This document shows positions 28,898 to 39,540 of a stretch of DNA of 64,000 nucleotides, in pieces. The DNA comes from Phytomonas francai (lineage: Eukaryota; Euglenozoa; Kinetoplastea; Trypanosomatida; Trypanosomatidae). Both the position numbers and the translations under genes were made by a program. A model generated the notes under the pieces. That model was not told the origin of the DNA and made no database searches. It worked only from the letters and a program-made list of their open reading frames with translations. Within the stretch, counting starts at the first letter, position 1, and every line of letters begins with the position of its first letter. The stretch lies in NCBI GenBank assembly GCA_001766655.1, contig MJCC01000017.1, positions 180,740 to 244,739 on the forward strand, read 5' to 3'.

Positions 28898-29401
28898 ACA
28901 TGAAATTGCCTATTTTTTGGTCCTGTGGGATCCTGGTAGGAAGAAAAACAGGAGGGAAAACTTAAAGGGCATCCTTTGTTTTCTAGTATACATGTGGACG
29001 GATGGTATACCTATATAATGGTTAGAGCAATGCGCTCTTTGCTTAGCAGCAACTCGTCTGCATCTTTAGGGGCTCTAAAATGTCTTAATTTTTTTTGATC
29101 CTTGCTGGTTAAATGGAGCAATCGGTGGCAGGTTTTTTTTTGCATATTTTCTCATTTTTTTTGTTTACGCTTCTTTGTCTAACGAAGCTCTTTGTATTTT
29201 TATCTTGTGTGGTAAGATGGAAACTTTATGTCTCTATTCTTTTCTATTTCTAATTTACCAAATCACACCAGGGGGATAAAATATTAGTAGACACACATTA
29301 AATAGAGTTTCATAAAGGGGCGCAAGCTTTCGAGAGAAAGGGTGCTCGAGAAATAACTGGGGTACAGTTCTTCTTCTTCTTATTATTATTATTCATGTAA
29401 G
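28898..29401. other. AT-rich spacer
   Basis: No gene. A tRNA-like fragment near 29019-29050 is discussed under rejected items. A (TTC)n(TTA)n tract at 29369-29394 is free of AG until 29400-29401, immediately before the next ATG; the alternative acceptor is the CAG at 29365-29367. Confidence 0.45.
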
Positions 29402-31639
29402 ATGCAGCGTCAGGGCAAATTCGCTAAAACAGCGACCTTTAGCGAGCCTCTCAGGCAATTCCAGCGGGCAAAGGATTTCAGTCACGAGAGCAGCTCGCGA
29501 CTCTACGGCAAGCGTGCGGCGGCGTGGTTGAGTATCTGGGATAAGGGCGGCACCTTCACACGGTTAGGCCTTCTCGAAGCGTTCATCCTTCTTCACGGGA
29601 AGAGCAATGTGAGCATGTTAATGGACGACCTCGGCGACGCCGCGGCGCTTTTTCTCACGCGTATCGTCTCCTGGCTGCGGCTGAGTTATCTTCGACTGCT
29701 GCCGTCCAGCCGAGGCGGCCAACGGCGGCGATTGCCCCTCTCGCGAGGGGCTCATCGAAGCGCGGCGGCCGCCCCGGCTCTCGCAAAGGAGGACGGGAAG
29801 GGCCATGGCGGGGAGGGAAAGGCCGCGGGGGAGGAGGCGGAGAAAGGGCGTCGGGCAGGGCCTCTTTCGTGCGCAGCCGATTCCCCCCCTCCCCCGCCAA
29901 CGCCGCTGCTCGCGCTCGTCGAGGCGATCACGATTTTCAGCCGCGGTTCGGTGTTTTTATCGCAGCTCGCGGAGTGCGGCGTGGTCTCGGCGCTCGTCGA
30001 TTGCCTTAAACGCGGCGGCGGCGAGGTCGTCACGGGCGGCATGGCCGACGAAAAGGCCGCGGATAAAAGCAGGGGAAAAGGGGAGGAGGAGAAGGTGGAG
30101 GAGGAGGGCTCGCGGGGAAGCCCACGAGCCTTCGTCCCGATCAGCATGAGGGAAAAGAAGGCGATTGTGCTCCTACTGCTGTACATCGCCAACGCCGGGC
30201 GTGTCTATCGGGAACTAATATGCGATGAGGAAGGGGTGTCCGACCTTCTCATCGTCTTCCAACGCGAGGAGGATGCCGAGGTGGCGGCGCTTTTGACGGA
30301 GCTTTTTATTACCCTAGGCAATGGCGTTCCTCGCCTGGGGCTCCACGTGCAGTGCGGGCTGCTGAGGCTCATCCTCGCTGAACGAGATCTTGAAGAGCGC
30401 CTCGCGGCTCCCCAGGCGGGGAAAAAGGAGGTTGCTTCGACTCCGGATCATCTGAATACGCCTGGCCATATCCGAAACGGCGGCTGGAGCGCGGCGGACG
30501 TCCGCCAGGCCTTTGCCCTGGCCTCGGAGTCTTTTCGCGAGTCCATCCTGCAGGCCGCGCGCTCCCTGCGGGGTCTTCAGCTGAACTACGAGTCGAGGTA
30601 TTTCGGAGGCATTGAGGAGCAAAACCTGCGTTTCTCGGCGACCGACGACCACTCGCAGATGGTGGGCGAGGAGCGGGATCAGGTGCCGGTGATCTGTTTA
30701 GGCGGTAACTACGCATTATCTCATCGAGGCGATTCTTTGCCTTCGCTCGCTTTTCCCCCTTCTCAAGAGCAATCCCAATCCCAATCCCTGGGCCATGATA
30801 CTCCTGCTCTTTTAGCGAATAGTTCTTCCCGGCAGAGTCGGCAAGGCGCTGGCGAGGATGCCGCGCAGACGTCCGACGGCGGCGCGAACGGCCTCCTTCG
30901 CCCGGTCATCCTGACCGAGCTCCTGGAGGGACTTTTCTTTCTCGCCAAGCACGAGTGCAGTAGCCGATACCGCGTGGAGGGCAGCGAGCTCCTGACTTTG
31001 GTGGCGAAGAACATCAACCTCACGCAGCCGATACTGAACTACAGCTTCGACGTCCTCAACGACAACGACCTGGCGATCACCGACGACGAGGCCGACTTTT
31101 CCCTCATTCGGCAGCAGCGCCGGCAGCTCTGCTGTGGGCGGGTCGCCGTCCAGGTGATTTTATCCAAGCCGATGACCTCTCGGCGGCATGCGTTGATTAT
31201 AAAGCTCATCGCCATCCGCAGTGCGCACCTTTCCCTGCTAAAATACCTCCGCATGACGGACCAGAGCGATACCGCGTCCGTGTTGGATTGCTGTATGGCC
31301 CTGCAGATCGTCGCGCGGGCGTCGAACGCGGCCCAACACGCGCGCATGTTAGCCCCGCCCTGGCTTTCCGAGGACCCCAATGATGATGAGAATGATAACG
31401 AAGCCTACCGCAATGAGCGCATCCCTCAAATGAGCGAGGAGGACGAGCTCGAGCTCTCGCTCACTCCCACCGGTGGGCGGAAGGGCTTTCATGGAAATGC
31501 ACTCCTGCGGGTTGGGCATGCGATTCGTGATGCGCTCGGCGATTCCCTCTACCAGGTCGTACTTTATCAAAAGCTTAGCGAGGAGGAATGTTTTGCGATG
31601 CAGCGCGCCTGCAGGGATGCGGCATTCACTATGAAATAG
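29402..31639 (+). CDS. ARMH1-like armadillo-type helical protein (745 aa)
   Basis: Resembles the animal protein ARMH1 (armadillo-like helical domain containing 1), a poorly understood protein of ciliated lineages. Diagnostic-looking phrases are WLSIWDKGGTFTRLGLLEAF (about 43-62), LFLTRIVSWLRLSYL (about 83-97) and LLYIANAGRVYRELICDEEG (about 260-279). Helical repeats continue to about residue 420 and again at 500-745. Lineage-specific insertions rich in Gly, Lys and Glu interrupt it at about 105-160 and 210-245. A cilium/flagellum role is inferred only from the phylogenetic distribution of the relatives. The match is from remembered sequence features, so the assignment needs a profile search. 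Confidence 0.7.
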   Translation: MQRQGKFAKTATFSEPLRQFQRAKDFSHESSSRLYGKRAAAWLSIWDKGGTFTRLGLLEAFILLHGKSNVSMLMDDLGDAAALFLTRIVSWLRLSYLRLLPSSRGGQRRRLPLSRGAHRSAAAAPALAKEDGKGHGGEGKAAGEEAEKGRRAGPLSCAADSPPPPPTPLLALVEAITIFSRGSVFLSQLAECGVVSALVDCLKRGGGEVVTGGMADEKAADKSRGKGEEEKVEEEGSRGSPRAFVPISMREKKAIVLLLLYIANAGRVYRELICDEEGVSDLLIVFQREEDAEVAALLTELFITLGNGVPRLGLHVQCGLLRLILAERDLEERLAAPQAGKKEVASTPDHLNTPGHIRNGGWSAADVRQAFALASESFRESILQAARSLRGLQLNYESRYFGGIEEQNLRFSATDDHSQMVGEERDQVPVICLGGNYALSHRGDSLPSLAFPPSQEQSQSQSLGHDTPALLANSSSRQSRQGAGEDAAQTSDGGANGLLRPVILTELLEGLFFLAKHECSSRYRVEGSELLTLVAKNINLTQPILNYSFDVLNDNDLAITDDEADFSLIRQQRRQLCCGRVAVQVILSKPMTSRRHALIIKLIAIRSAHLSLLKYLRMTDQSDTASVLDCCMALQIVARASNAAQHARMLAPPWLSEDPNDDENDNEAYRNERIPQMSEEDELELSLTPTGGRKGFHGNALLRVGHAIRDALGDSLYQVVLYQKLSEEECFAMQRACRDAAFTMK

Positions 31640-31661
31640 GCGTTCTCCCCTCCTCCCCCCC

Positions 31662-31686
31662 NNNNNNNNNNNNNNNNNNNNNNNNN
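31662..31686. other. Assembly gap (25 N)
   Basis: Twenty-five N flanked on both sides by C-runs and then a T-run, so the gap probably sits in a homopolymer. It is 22 bases after a stop codon and does not affect a CDS. Confidence 0.98.
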
Positions 31687-32207
31687 CCCGTTTTTTTTTT
31701 CCCCCTTTCCTTCACCGATGTATCCTTACTGATTTTCCTCACCATAAGAGTCAGCGTGGGATGCGCGGAAAATTCTTTCCCAGTCTTTCCACAACTAGGG
31801 TTTGAGGATATGAGGAAGACGTCTTAGCGCATACCAAATATTGGAAGTCGTGGCCGTACATGAGAATCATCTTGCCATACGCGTTTTTGTAGCCATATTT
31901 TTATTTTAAAATGCCTACAAGAGATTCTATTTCTTCTCCCTGTATCCTCTTGATGGTCCAAAATTTTCCTTTTCTGTGTTGTTGCTGTCTTTAGTCATTT
32001 TTCCTTTCTTACATATGTACACTCACATTAGCTATTATGCGCACTTTATAAAGAGATCTCTAAAAAAAATGAAAATTGAATGTAGCGGACGCTACTATTT
32101 GTTTATTCTTCTCAAGCTTTTGTGCTATGAGAGGGTATTCCGAAGCCTGTTTTTCTTAATGACTCGGAGGAGCTTTCCCTATCCCTTTCCCTGTAAACGA
32201 CCATATC

Positions 32208-32252
32208 TCTTTATCTTTTTTTTCCCTCTCTCCACCCCAACACCCCCAACAG
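32208..32252 (+). promoter_or_regulatory. Polypyrimidine tract and 3' splice acceptor (SCD6)
   Basis: T/C-rich run followed by CACCCCCAACAG; the AG at 32251-32252 is the first after the tract. The pattern is the standard signal for spliced-leader addition in trypanosomatids. Confidence 0.6.
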
Positions 32253-32510
32253 CAAAGCAATCCATCACGAAGAAGAAAAAGCAAGTATAAAGGAATCGTA
32301 CGAGTTAGTTTTATCTATCCACCCACCGCATACCCCCAAAAGGACACCCTCCACGCCAGGCCCAGAGAACCCGAAGAAGAAGAAGAAGGCCAGGGAAGCA
32401 CGAAGCCCGCCTCTACCCCCCGCCTTACTATCGATACCGGTACTCCGTAATCCTCGCAGGCGGACCCCGTTCTCGGACTTTTCCCCCCCCGTCTCACCGA
32501 CCTTTGCGGG

Positions 32511-33452
32511 ATGTCGCAGACCACGAACCCGGCCCTCGGGACCCGGATCCGGCTGATCAGCAACAGCGACATTCGCTACGAGGGCTACCTCTTCGGCATC
32601 GACTCCGAGGACAACACCGTGAGCCTGAAGAACGTGCGCATCTTCGGCACGGAGGGCCGAAAGGGCGGCGTCGACGAGGTCCCGCCGTCCGAGCAGCTCT
32701 TCGAGGCCATCGTCTTCCGCGGGGACGACATTAAGGACCTGACGCTCTACGAGCCCGGCGCCGGCCCCGGCGGCGCGGTCGACCCCGCGATCCTGAGCGC
32801 GACCCCCGCGCGCGGGGGGACGGGGGGCGGGGTGGGGCTGGAGGCGGACCCCTTCGCCGGGCCCGCGGGGCACCCGCCGAAGAGCTTCCCGACGGCCGTC
32901 CGCGGCGGCGCCTTCTACGACGACCTCGCGCACTCGCACCACGGCCACGCGCGCGGGGGCTACGGCGGCGGGGGGGGCTACCACGGCGGGAATAACGGCC
33001 GCTTTGGCGGGGCCGCGGCGTCGTCGGGCAGGGCGCGGTACCGCCGCGGCGGCGGCGGCGGCTACGGCGGGCGCGGCGGCGGCGGCTACGGGCACTACCG
33101 CCGCCACCACGCCGAGGGCCACACCGGGCAGGACTTCAAGCCCGTCTCCGGCAACCGCAAGGAGGAGTTCAAGGAGGACTTTGACTTTGAGAAGAGCCAG
33201 GAGGAGTTTGAGAAGAAGAAGGGCGAGTTCGAGAAGGTCAAGGAGGATATTAAGGGACAGGTCAAGGGATACTCCAAGTCCAGCGGCTTCTTTGACAACA
33301 TCTCCAGTGATAGGAAGGATCGCAACCAAATCCGAACGGATCGGGAGCAGATGAAGAAGGCGGACGCCGAGACCTTCGGAACCGATATGGTGGGAAGCAT
33401 GCGAGGCTACCGCCGCGGGCGAGACGGCCGTGGTCGCTATCATTGCTATTGA
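32511..33452 (+). CDS. SCD6: SCD6/Lsm14 RNA-granule protein (313 aa)
   Basis: Translation repressor and P-body/RNA-granule scaffold that binds the DEAD-box helicase DHH1. Domain order is clear. An LSm domain at about 3-82 includes LGTRIRLISNSDIRYEGYLF and FRGDDIKDLTLYEP. A Gly/Arg/Tyr-rich RGG region covers about 135-200. An FDF motif region is at about 215-245 (KEDFDFEKSQEEFEKKKGE). An FFD box SSGFFDNISSD (about 258-268) and a TFG box (DAETFGTDMVGSMRG, about 287-301) follow, then a basic end. Having the RGG stretch between LSm and FDF matches trypanosomatid SCD6. GC content drops abruptly near 33170, exactly where the RGG region ends. Confidence 0.95.
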   Translation: MSQTTNPALGTRIRLISNSDIRYEGYLFGIDSEDNTVSLKNVRIFGTEGRKGGVDEVPPSEQLFEAIVFRGDDIKDLTLYEPGAGPGGAVDPAILSATPARGGTGGGVGLEADPFAGPAGHPPKSFPTAVRGGAFYDDLAHSHHGHARGGYGGGGGYHGGNNGRFGGAAASSGRARYRRGGGGGYGGRGGGGYGHYRRHHAEGHTGQDFKPVSGNRKEEFKEDFDFEKSQEEFEKKKGEFEKVKEDIKGQVKGYSKSSGFFDNISSDRKDRNQIRTDREQMKKADAETFGTDMVGSMRGYRRGRDGRGRYHCY

Positions 33453-36400
33453 AGATAAGGCACGCACTCCCTCCTCCCCTCAAAAGGGGGGGGGAAAAAA
33501 AAAAGGAAGAATGAGGGGAGGATAGCAGGCAAAAATTAAAAAAGGGGGTAACAATGTGAAATTCCCCTCTCTGTCTTCCCCCTCCTCCTTCTTAGAGAAA
33601 AAAAAAAGCATTCGACACGACCACAAGAGGCCAATCTTCAAAGGTGTTGTCTTCTCTCCTAAGGATTCAAGAAGAATGGTAGACGCATCTCGCACACGGA
33701 CTATTAATAATGAAGAGCTGTAAACCACGGCGTTTAAATTCATGTCTCTTCAATTTAAGCATTTCAAAAGGTGAAAAGTGAGGCATAAGTTTGCAACTAT
33801 CAGGTTTTCGTTGTTGTTGTTATTGCATCCTAAAAAAAAAAAAGTAAGTGGGAAAGTGTAGCAATTTATTTATTTATATTTATATTTGTATAACAATGTT
33901 ACTTATTCTAATAGGCTTATCGCTTCATTGTGATGTAAAAGAACGCCTGTTACACGATTTAAGAGGGTATTTTGGGCAAATGAACTTATCCATGCCCCCT
34001 CCCCCAAAGGGCAAAGTAGTTACAAAGAAGGGCTTAAGTAAAAGGAAAAGGCATTAGTATTGAGGTTTCCTAAAGAGGGTACGTGACGCAAAATCGGGGA
34101 GAATCTGCTTGAGGTGTGTAAAATTATCTGCATAAATTATATACATATATATACATACATGCATATCTGTCTGTGTGGTGCAAAAAGATTTAGTCCTCTT
34201 GGAGTTTCGAAATCAGTAAGGGATAAATAAGTCATGAATAACTTTTTTTTTTTTTGACGGCTTTATGTATGTACGTGTGTGAGTCTGCATAGGCCATGTT
34301 TTTTTTCTTCCCTTTCGGGTATAATATATATTCTCAGAATCAAAAAGGAGGATTACTTATAATACAATGGGAAAACAATTCTTAAGGACCGTTGAAAGAC
34401 AGGAAAAGAAGTTCTATTGACTCTGATTTGCGTAAAAGGAAAGGTTAAAAAAGAACACGGGAACGAATCCATACCTCGGTCTCTCTTGGTATTATATATA
34501 TATATATATATAATCAGTACTTCCAAAAAGATTGTACGTTTTAAATATCTATCTTCTTTGGTTTTGACTCGTTTTACTTAAAATACTAGAAGAAATCATA
34601 CGCTATGTGAAAGTTTTCCTTTTTTCTTGCGTGCGTCTTTATTTACCTTTTAATATTTCCCCCTATATCTTTCTATCGGAATTATTAGTCGATGGGAAGC
34701 ATTCTCCTCTCCTTCCTATCCGAATGACGCATTTCGTTACTTTACACTGCGAGAAATGGTTTTGGGGAAGTCAATCCTAAAGAAAAAATAAATCGTAAGA
34801 AAGGAGGGGGGGGGGGGGTACGTAAAATGAGATTTATAGTTCCGATGGGTTGCCTTGTTTCCATTTCATATATCGATACCTATTCAACTGTCCATCTATA
34901 GATCCTCTTATATTTTTCTGTTTATCGTTATACTGTATTGGACAACGCATACTAACAGGAACGAATTTATTATGTATCTATATATATTGTTATTCCCGGT
35001 ACGCTGCCCACAACAGACTAGCAGTGCAACCCGTTGAGAATGCTGAAGACAATGCAAACTTCGGTGCAAGATATAGCTAGGAATTTAGAGGAGAAGAGAA
35101 GTATTAGTGAACAAGATGAAGGTGCCAAGGGGCATATTGGTAGTAAAATCAGATCTGTCGACCTTGTTTGGAAGATCTAGTGAAGCAACAAAGTATACAT
35201 GCTATCTATTCTAACTTTAATCTCTTAAATTCTTTGCGAAATCGACGTACACCCCCTGTATGGCTTTCTCTTAATATACTGCCTAACTATTCTTACTTAT
35301 TGCTCAGACGAATGGTGAAATGTTTTTAAACGACATGTTGAGTTTGATTTTGATGGTTTTATATACCTCTTTAGTAGTGTTGGAAAAACTGTCTGCATCG
35401 TGTGTTTTTCTCTCCGTTTACCTTTCTTCCTCAAAACGTGGCAGTTAGTGAAGCTTAACGGGAAAGCGGAACGGAGAACTCATGATGGCAAAGCACGAGA
35501 GTCTTTCAGTTTTCATTTTTAGGCTTACTTATGCATGAAGGCTAATATAGATATCGTCGCTTTTTGTTTTCTGTGTCTTGGGGGCTTTTTTTTAAAAATT
35601 TAAATGGTTTATTTTGATCAGACCTAAAGTTACCATTACAGCATAGAGATGAAACAGCTAAGTGGGAAGCAATAACAATTACAAACATTTCCCCAAAGGG
35701 AGAACCGATAAAATGTTGTGAGTTCAGATGCCCCTTATTTTAATATATAAATATGTTTCTTTTTTTTTCCTTCTCTGATACGTGGTTGGTTTGAAGGATA
35801 TATGATACTATGGAGTGCAAAAAAGAATCGCCTAAGCGCACCCACAAGCTTATTATTATTATTATTTTTATAATGTGTACTTCATTTTGTGAAAGGCAGA
35901 TGTGAAAATATCCATTATAGGGGATCAATTTTCCCTCTTAAGATCAAACGGAGAGGGAATTATAGCCTGAGTGTGATGCGCTAACTAACATTATTATCCA
36001 CGGAGACGCAGTCAATCCTATTTCCTTGCTTACATTTTCTTTTGGATTTCCTTTTGAAGTTGCACCTCTTGCGTGTTTCCTTCGTATTTTAATGAGGGAA
36101 GTGGAGGATTATTTCCCAGGGGAATACACGGTATACTGAGTATATAATAATAATAAAATAAGCTATATCCTACAAGGAGGATGGAGAACCCCTTTTTTGA
36201 CGGTGCCTTCACATTTACCTGAAAATAATTTATAATAGAATGAGAAGCTGGGAAAATATATAATATGTGAAAAAAGGGGGAAAATGGTGTCAAAGCTATG
36301 ATAATTAAATTGAAAAGCGAAAATTACTCATATACATTACGTGGGATAGAAAGATAGGCGTTATTTTATTTATGAAGGGATGCATTGCTTTTTTTTGAGA

Positions 36401-37500
36401 TTGAAACCATGTTTATTTAATTATCATAAAAAAATCAAACGCAAATATGCACACCTTACATTTGCTACTGAGAAAGGTAGTTTAAAAGTCTGAGTAATCA
36501 AATGAAAGTAGGGGAGGGGGGAGCGAATGGCTTTCCCTCCTTTACCTCTTTTCGGATCCACTGCTGAATTTTTGTCTTTTTATTTGACGAACATATCTAT
36601 ATTCTATACAAAGCACATTTGATATTAGGCATACACGTAGGAGTTTAGGGTTGTAAATAGAAGGTCTAGACAATCGAGAATCAATAAAATGTACAAAAAT
36701 GAGGAATGATCCTGCCGCGTGCGTGATCTCGTATTTTATTCGACGCACTTTAATTAGAAGGATTCCCCCTACCACCCTTCACTGATGTAAGTTGAAGGAT
36801 AGCAGGATCCTGTCTGAAGGGTTTGAGAGTCCTTGAAAGAAAAAGTCTTCCTGACTTATGTGAAGCTTCATTTTTAAAAATTTAGATCCTTGCTTTTCGA
36901 GATACTGCTAGAGGGGAGGATGTTTTTTCATAAAGGGTCACTTTTTCCCCTTTCATTGCGCAGCTTCCTTTGTGTTTTTCCAGCAGAGCGCGTTCGCGGA
37001 AAAGATCTTTGAGAGTTGAAGAGAACCAATTGATCTTTTCTTTCCTTCTTTATACACTGCACACTGAAAGGAGATTCTATCATAGGAAGGGGGTAAAATG
37101 TAGCATTCGTCACCTCGCAGCTTTTCTTTACTTTTTCTTTAAAATCCTTTTTGCCCTTTTCTAAGCATAAATTTCTACTCACATATAAAGTTGTTGGGTA
37201 GCGAAAAAAAAAAGAAGGAGGTGAAAGTGTATCATTTACTGGTGTGTGGGGAGGCTAGCGCCTTGTCTGTTTTAAAACAAGGAAGCCCTTTCGCACCGTT
37301 TGGGAGGTGGGACGTGGTTTAGACACGGACGCTCACGCACATCCCCGCTTTTCCTGCCTTTTCGCTTGTCTTTTTTTCGTTTTCTTGTCACACATTCCCG
37401 CTGTGTCCTTTTGTGTCACTTCGTGTCCTTTTGTGCCATTTTGTGTCATTTTGTGTCACTTCGTGTCCTTTTGTGTCCTTCTTCATTGTCCTTTGTTGGG
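33453..37500. other. 4 kb gene-free AT-rich region
   Basis: No supportable gene on either strand: all frames are short, AT-rich and lack protein character. It contains A/T runs, a TA repeat at about 34494-34512, G-runs (about 33485-33494, 34806-34818) and a 10-bp tandem repeat (37401-37480) next to the ABC gene. It is presumably a long SCD6 3' UTR plus the ABC transporter 5' region. Structured RNAs cannot be excluded by eye. Confidence 0.5.
37401..37480 (+). repeat. 10-bp pyrimidine-rich minisatellite, eight units
   Basis: Eight tandem 10-bp units fit the consensus TTGTGTCCTT with variants CACT, CCATT and TCGTG. A 40-bp higher-order period is visible: the pair TTGTGTCACT TCGTGTCCTT recurs at 37411 and 37451. 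It lies 20 bp before ATG 37501 inside an AG-free stretch (37323-37535). Confidence 0.9.
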
Positions 37501-39471
37501 ATGCGCCTTTCTTCTTGGCTGGGATGGCGGCTGGTAGGACCGTGCGGGCTGGTGGGGCGGAGGCGATGGGCCTCGACCTCGCAGCTGCGCGCGGATTTCG
37601 GCCCGACCGCCCCTGCCCAGCGGCCGAGGCCTTCTCTGGCAAATACTCTCTATGTTGTCGAGCCCGCTCGACAGCTGGGCTCCTTTCGACGGTACCTAAG
37701 CCTTGCAAAGGTCGAGGTCCCTTTCATCGCAGGGGCGGTTTTCGGGGTGGCGCTTTACAGTGGGGCGACCTTGGCGATCCCCGCGTGCTTTGGCATGTTG
37801 ATTGATTATGCGAGCAAAGGGGAATTACCTTTGGGGACCTCGATGCAGCTGCTCGGCTTCTTTGCTTTGGCGGCGGTGGGGAATCTGATGAGGGTGTGGT
37901 GTATTGGGTACGCTGGGGAGCGGATTATTTCTAATCTTCGCCGAAAGCTTTACGCCTCTATTCTCTCGCAGCCAGCGTTTTTTTTTGATTTACCGGAGAA
38001 CCGAACTGGATCGCTTGTTCAGCGGTTATCGATGGATTGCAGTTCAGTCGGTGGCTCCCTGACTCAAGCCGCTACCAACGGGAGTAAGAGCTTTATCCAG
38101 TCGGTGGGAAGTGTCGGCGTCATGCTTTACTTCTCGCCGCTGCTGACAACAGTAATTTTGTGTTTAATTCCACCAGTTGCGGTGTTTGCCGGAGGCTACG
38201 GTCGCCATGTGCGGAAACTTCAACTCTCGATTTACGACGCCATCGCAGACATGGGGTCGGCCGCCGAGGATCGTCTTTCGGCCGTTCGTACAGTAAAAGC
38301 ACTTGCAGCAGAGAAGAGGGAGGAAACATGGTTTTCGAACAAAGTTCAGCTTGTGTTTGGGCGGAGTTTACGCTTATTAAAATGGCGAGCAGCGTATGAA
38401 TCACTTCTGCAGGTGGCAGGTTATGGCGCCGGGTACTGCATTTTATGGGCGGGCTCGTTGCTTATCGCTTCTGGCAGCCTCACTCCAGGAGTGCTTTTTT
38501 CGTTTATGCTCTACACGCTTTACTGCGGCACGGGCCTAATTGGGCTCGCGAACGTGGTAACTGATCTTAACAAAGGCTACGGCGCCTCTTTACGAGTTTT
38601 TGAGATTATTGAGAAGGCGGAACAGGCGGAAAAGGCGCGGGCGGCTACAAAGCGGCTCACTCCCCTGCTTACGGATTTGACAGTGAACTTTAAAGACGTT
38701 TTTTTTGCTTACCCGACAAGGCTGGAGGTACTGGTTTACCGCGAGATTAACTTGACGATTCACCCGACGCGTTCTACTTGTATTGTGGGGAGCAGCGGCT
38801 CTGGGAAGTCTTCGTTGGCGCTTCTGCTGCTGAAGTTATATGAGCCCACTGGTGGGGTGATCACTCTAGGTGGGCATAATCTCGCCGACCTTGATGACGC
38901 CTGGCTTCGCGGGAAAATCGGCTACGTTGGACAGGATGTTGCGCTTTTTGACGGCACCATCGCGCAAAACATCGCGTACGGCTTTGCTTCGCATAATTGG
39001 GGGGATTCGATTGATCGATGGCTGCATGCCATCATTGTCGAAGCCGCGGTGAAGGCGAACGTGCACGAATTCATCTCTGCGCTGCCGGAGGGCTACGACA
39101 CCTTCGTCGGTGAGGGCGGACGGAGCTTATCGGGTGGCGAAAAGCAGCGCATAGCGATCGCGCGCGCGCTCGTCTGCAATCCAGATATTCTCATCCTTGA
39201 CGAAGCGACATCGGCGTTGGATAGCGAGAGTGAGGAGATCGTACACGACGCCATCTTTAAGCTCATCGAGGCGTCTAAGAATTCCTCTGGTAAACGCCAG
39301 CTGACAGTTCTGATGTTTGCACACAAGCTGAGTACGGTTAGAAAGGCAGATCATATCGTGGTTTTACATAACGGTACTGTCGCCGTTGAGGGGAGTTTTG
39401 AGGAGGTCTACAAGAACGATATTTTTCGTAGTTTGATGGGCTTGCAAGGCCCTAATCGACTTGAAACGTAA
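37501..39471 (+). CDS. Mitochondrial-type ABCB half-transporter (656 aa)
   Basis: Half-size ABC exporter resembling ABCB10/ABCB8-type mitochondrial transporters. The N-terminus MRLSSWLGWRLVGPCGLVGR followed by RRRWAST is a plausible mitochondrial presequence. The transmembrane domain covers about 75-345. The nucleotide-binding domain has Walker A GSSGSGKSS (about 428-436), Q-loop YVGQDVALFDGTI, signature LSGGEKQRIAIARAL (about 541-555), Walker B ILILDEATSALD (about 561-572) and the H-loop MFAHKLSTV (about 604). All catalytic motifs are intact. Substrate cannot be read from sequence. The open frame starts at TTG 37300 and would translate the repeat; ATG 37501 is the first credible start, although no AG lies in the 178 nt just before it. 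Confidence 0.92.
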   Translation: MRLSSWLGWRLVGPCGLVGRRRWASTSQLRADFGPTAPAQRPRPSLANTLYVVEPARQLGSFRRYLSLAKVEVPFIAGAVFGVALYSGATLAIPACFGMLIDYASKGELPLGTSMQLLGFFALAAVGNLMRVWCIGYAGERIISNLRRKLYASILSQPAFFFDLPENRTGSLVQRLSMDCSSVGGSLTQAATNGSKSFIQSVGSVGVMLYFSPLLTTVILCLIPPVAVFAGGYGRHVRKLQLSIYDAIADMGSAAEDRLSAVRTVKALAAEKREETWFSNKVQLVFGRSLRLLKWRAAYESLLQVAGYGAGYCILWAGSLLIASGSLTPGVLFSFMLYTLYCGTGLIGLANVVTDLNKGYGASLRVFEIIEKAEQAEKARAATKRLTPLLTDLTVNFKDVFFAYPTRLEVLVYREINLTIHPTRSTCIVGSSGSGKSSLALLLLKLYEPTGGVITLGGHNLADLDDAWLRGKIGYVGQDVALFDGTIAQNIAYGFASHNWGDSIDRWLHAIIVEAAVKANVHEFISALPEGYDTFVGEGGRSLSGGEKQRIAIARALVCNPDILILDEATSALDSESEEIVHDAIFKLIEASKNSSGKRQLTVLMFAHKLSTVRKADHIVVLHNGTVAVEGSFEEVYKNDIFRSLMGLQGPNRLET

Positions 39472-39492
39472 TAAGGATCAAATGAATGTTCA

Positions 39493-39540
39493 ACACACAC
39501 GCACACATATATATATATATATATATACATGTGTGTGTGT
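39493..39540. repeat. Palindromic (CA)n(TA)n(TG)n element
   Basis: CA-rich left arm with one G, about 11 TA units, then CATG and TG units. Left and right arms are nearly complementary, so a cruciform or hairpin is possible. A 37-base part (39494-39530) is identical to 44981-45017. Confidence 0.85.

Larger units (their letters stand above)
31640..32510. other. Spacer with assembly gap and SCD6 splice acceptor
   Basis: Contains a gap of 25 N at 31662-31686 between C-runs. A long pyrimidine tract (about 32208-32238) ends with AG at 32251-32252, a strong trans-splice acceptor candidate for SCD6, leaving about 258 nt of 5' UTR. Short frames here have no protein character. Confidence 0.55.

Noticed and set aside
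29015..29090. tRNA-like fragment (TGGTTAGAGCAATGCGC)
   Set aside because: Looks like a D-arm/A-box but no acceptor pairing, anticodon arm or GGTTCRA T-loop follows.
33848..35080. Short + strand frames in the gene-free region
   Set aside because: AT-rich, start in T-runs or repeats, no protein character.
37300..37500. 67-residue extension of the ABC transporter
   Set aside because: Starts at TTG and translates the 10-bp repeat; the presequence-like N-terminus begins at ATG 37501.
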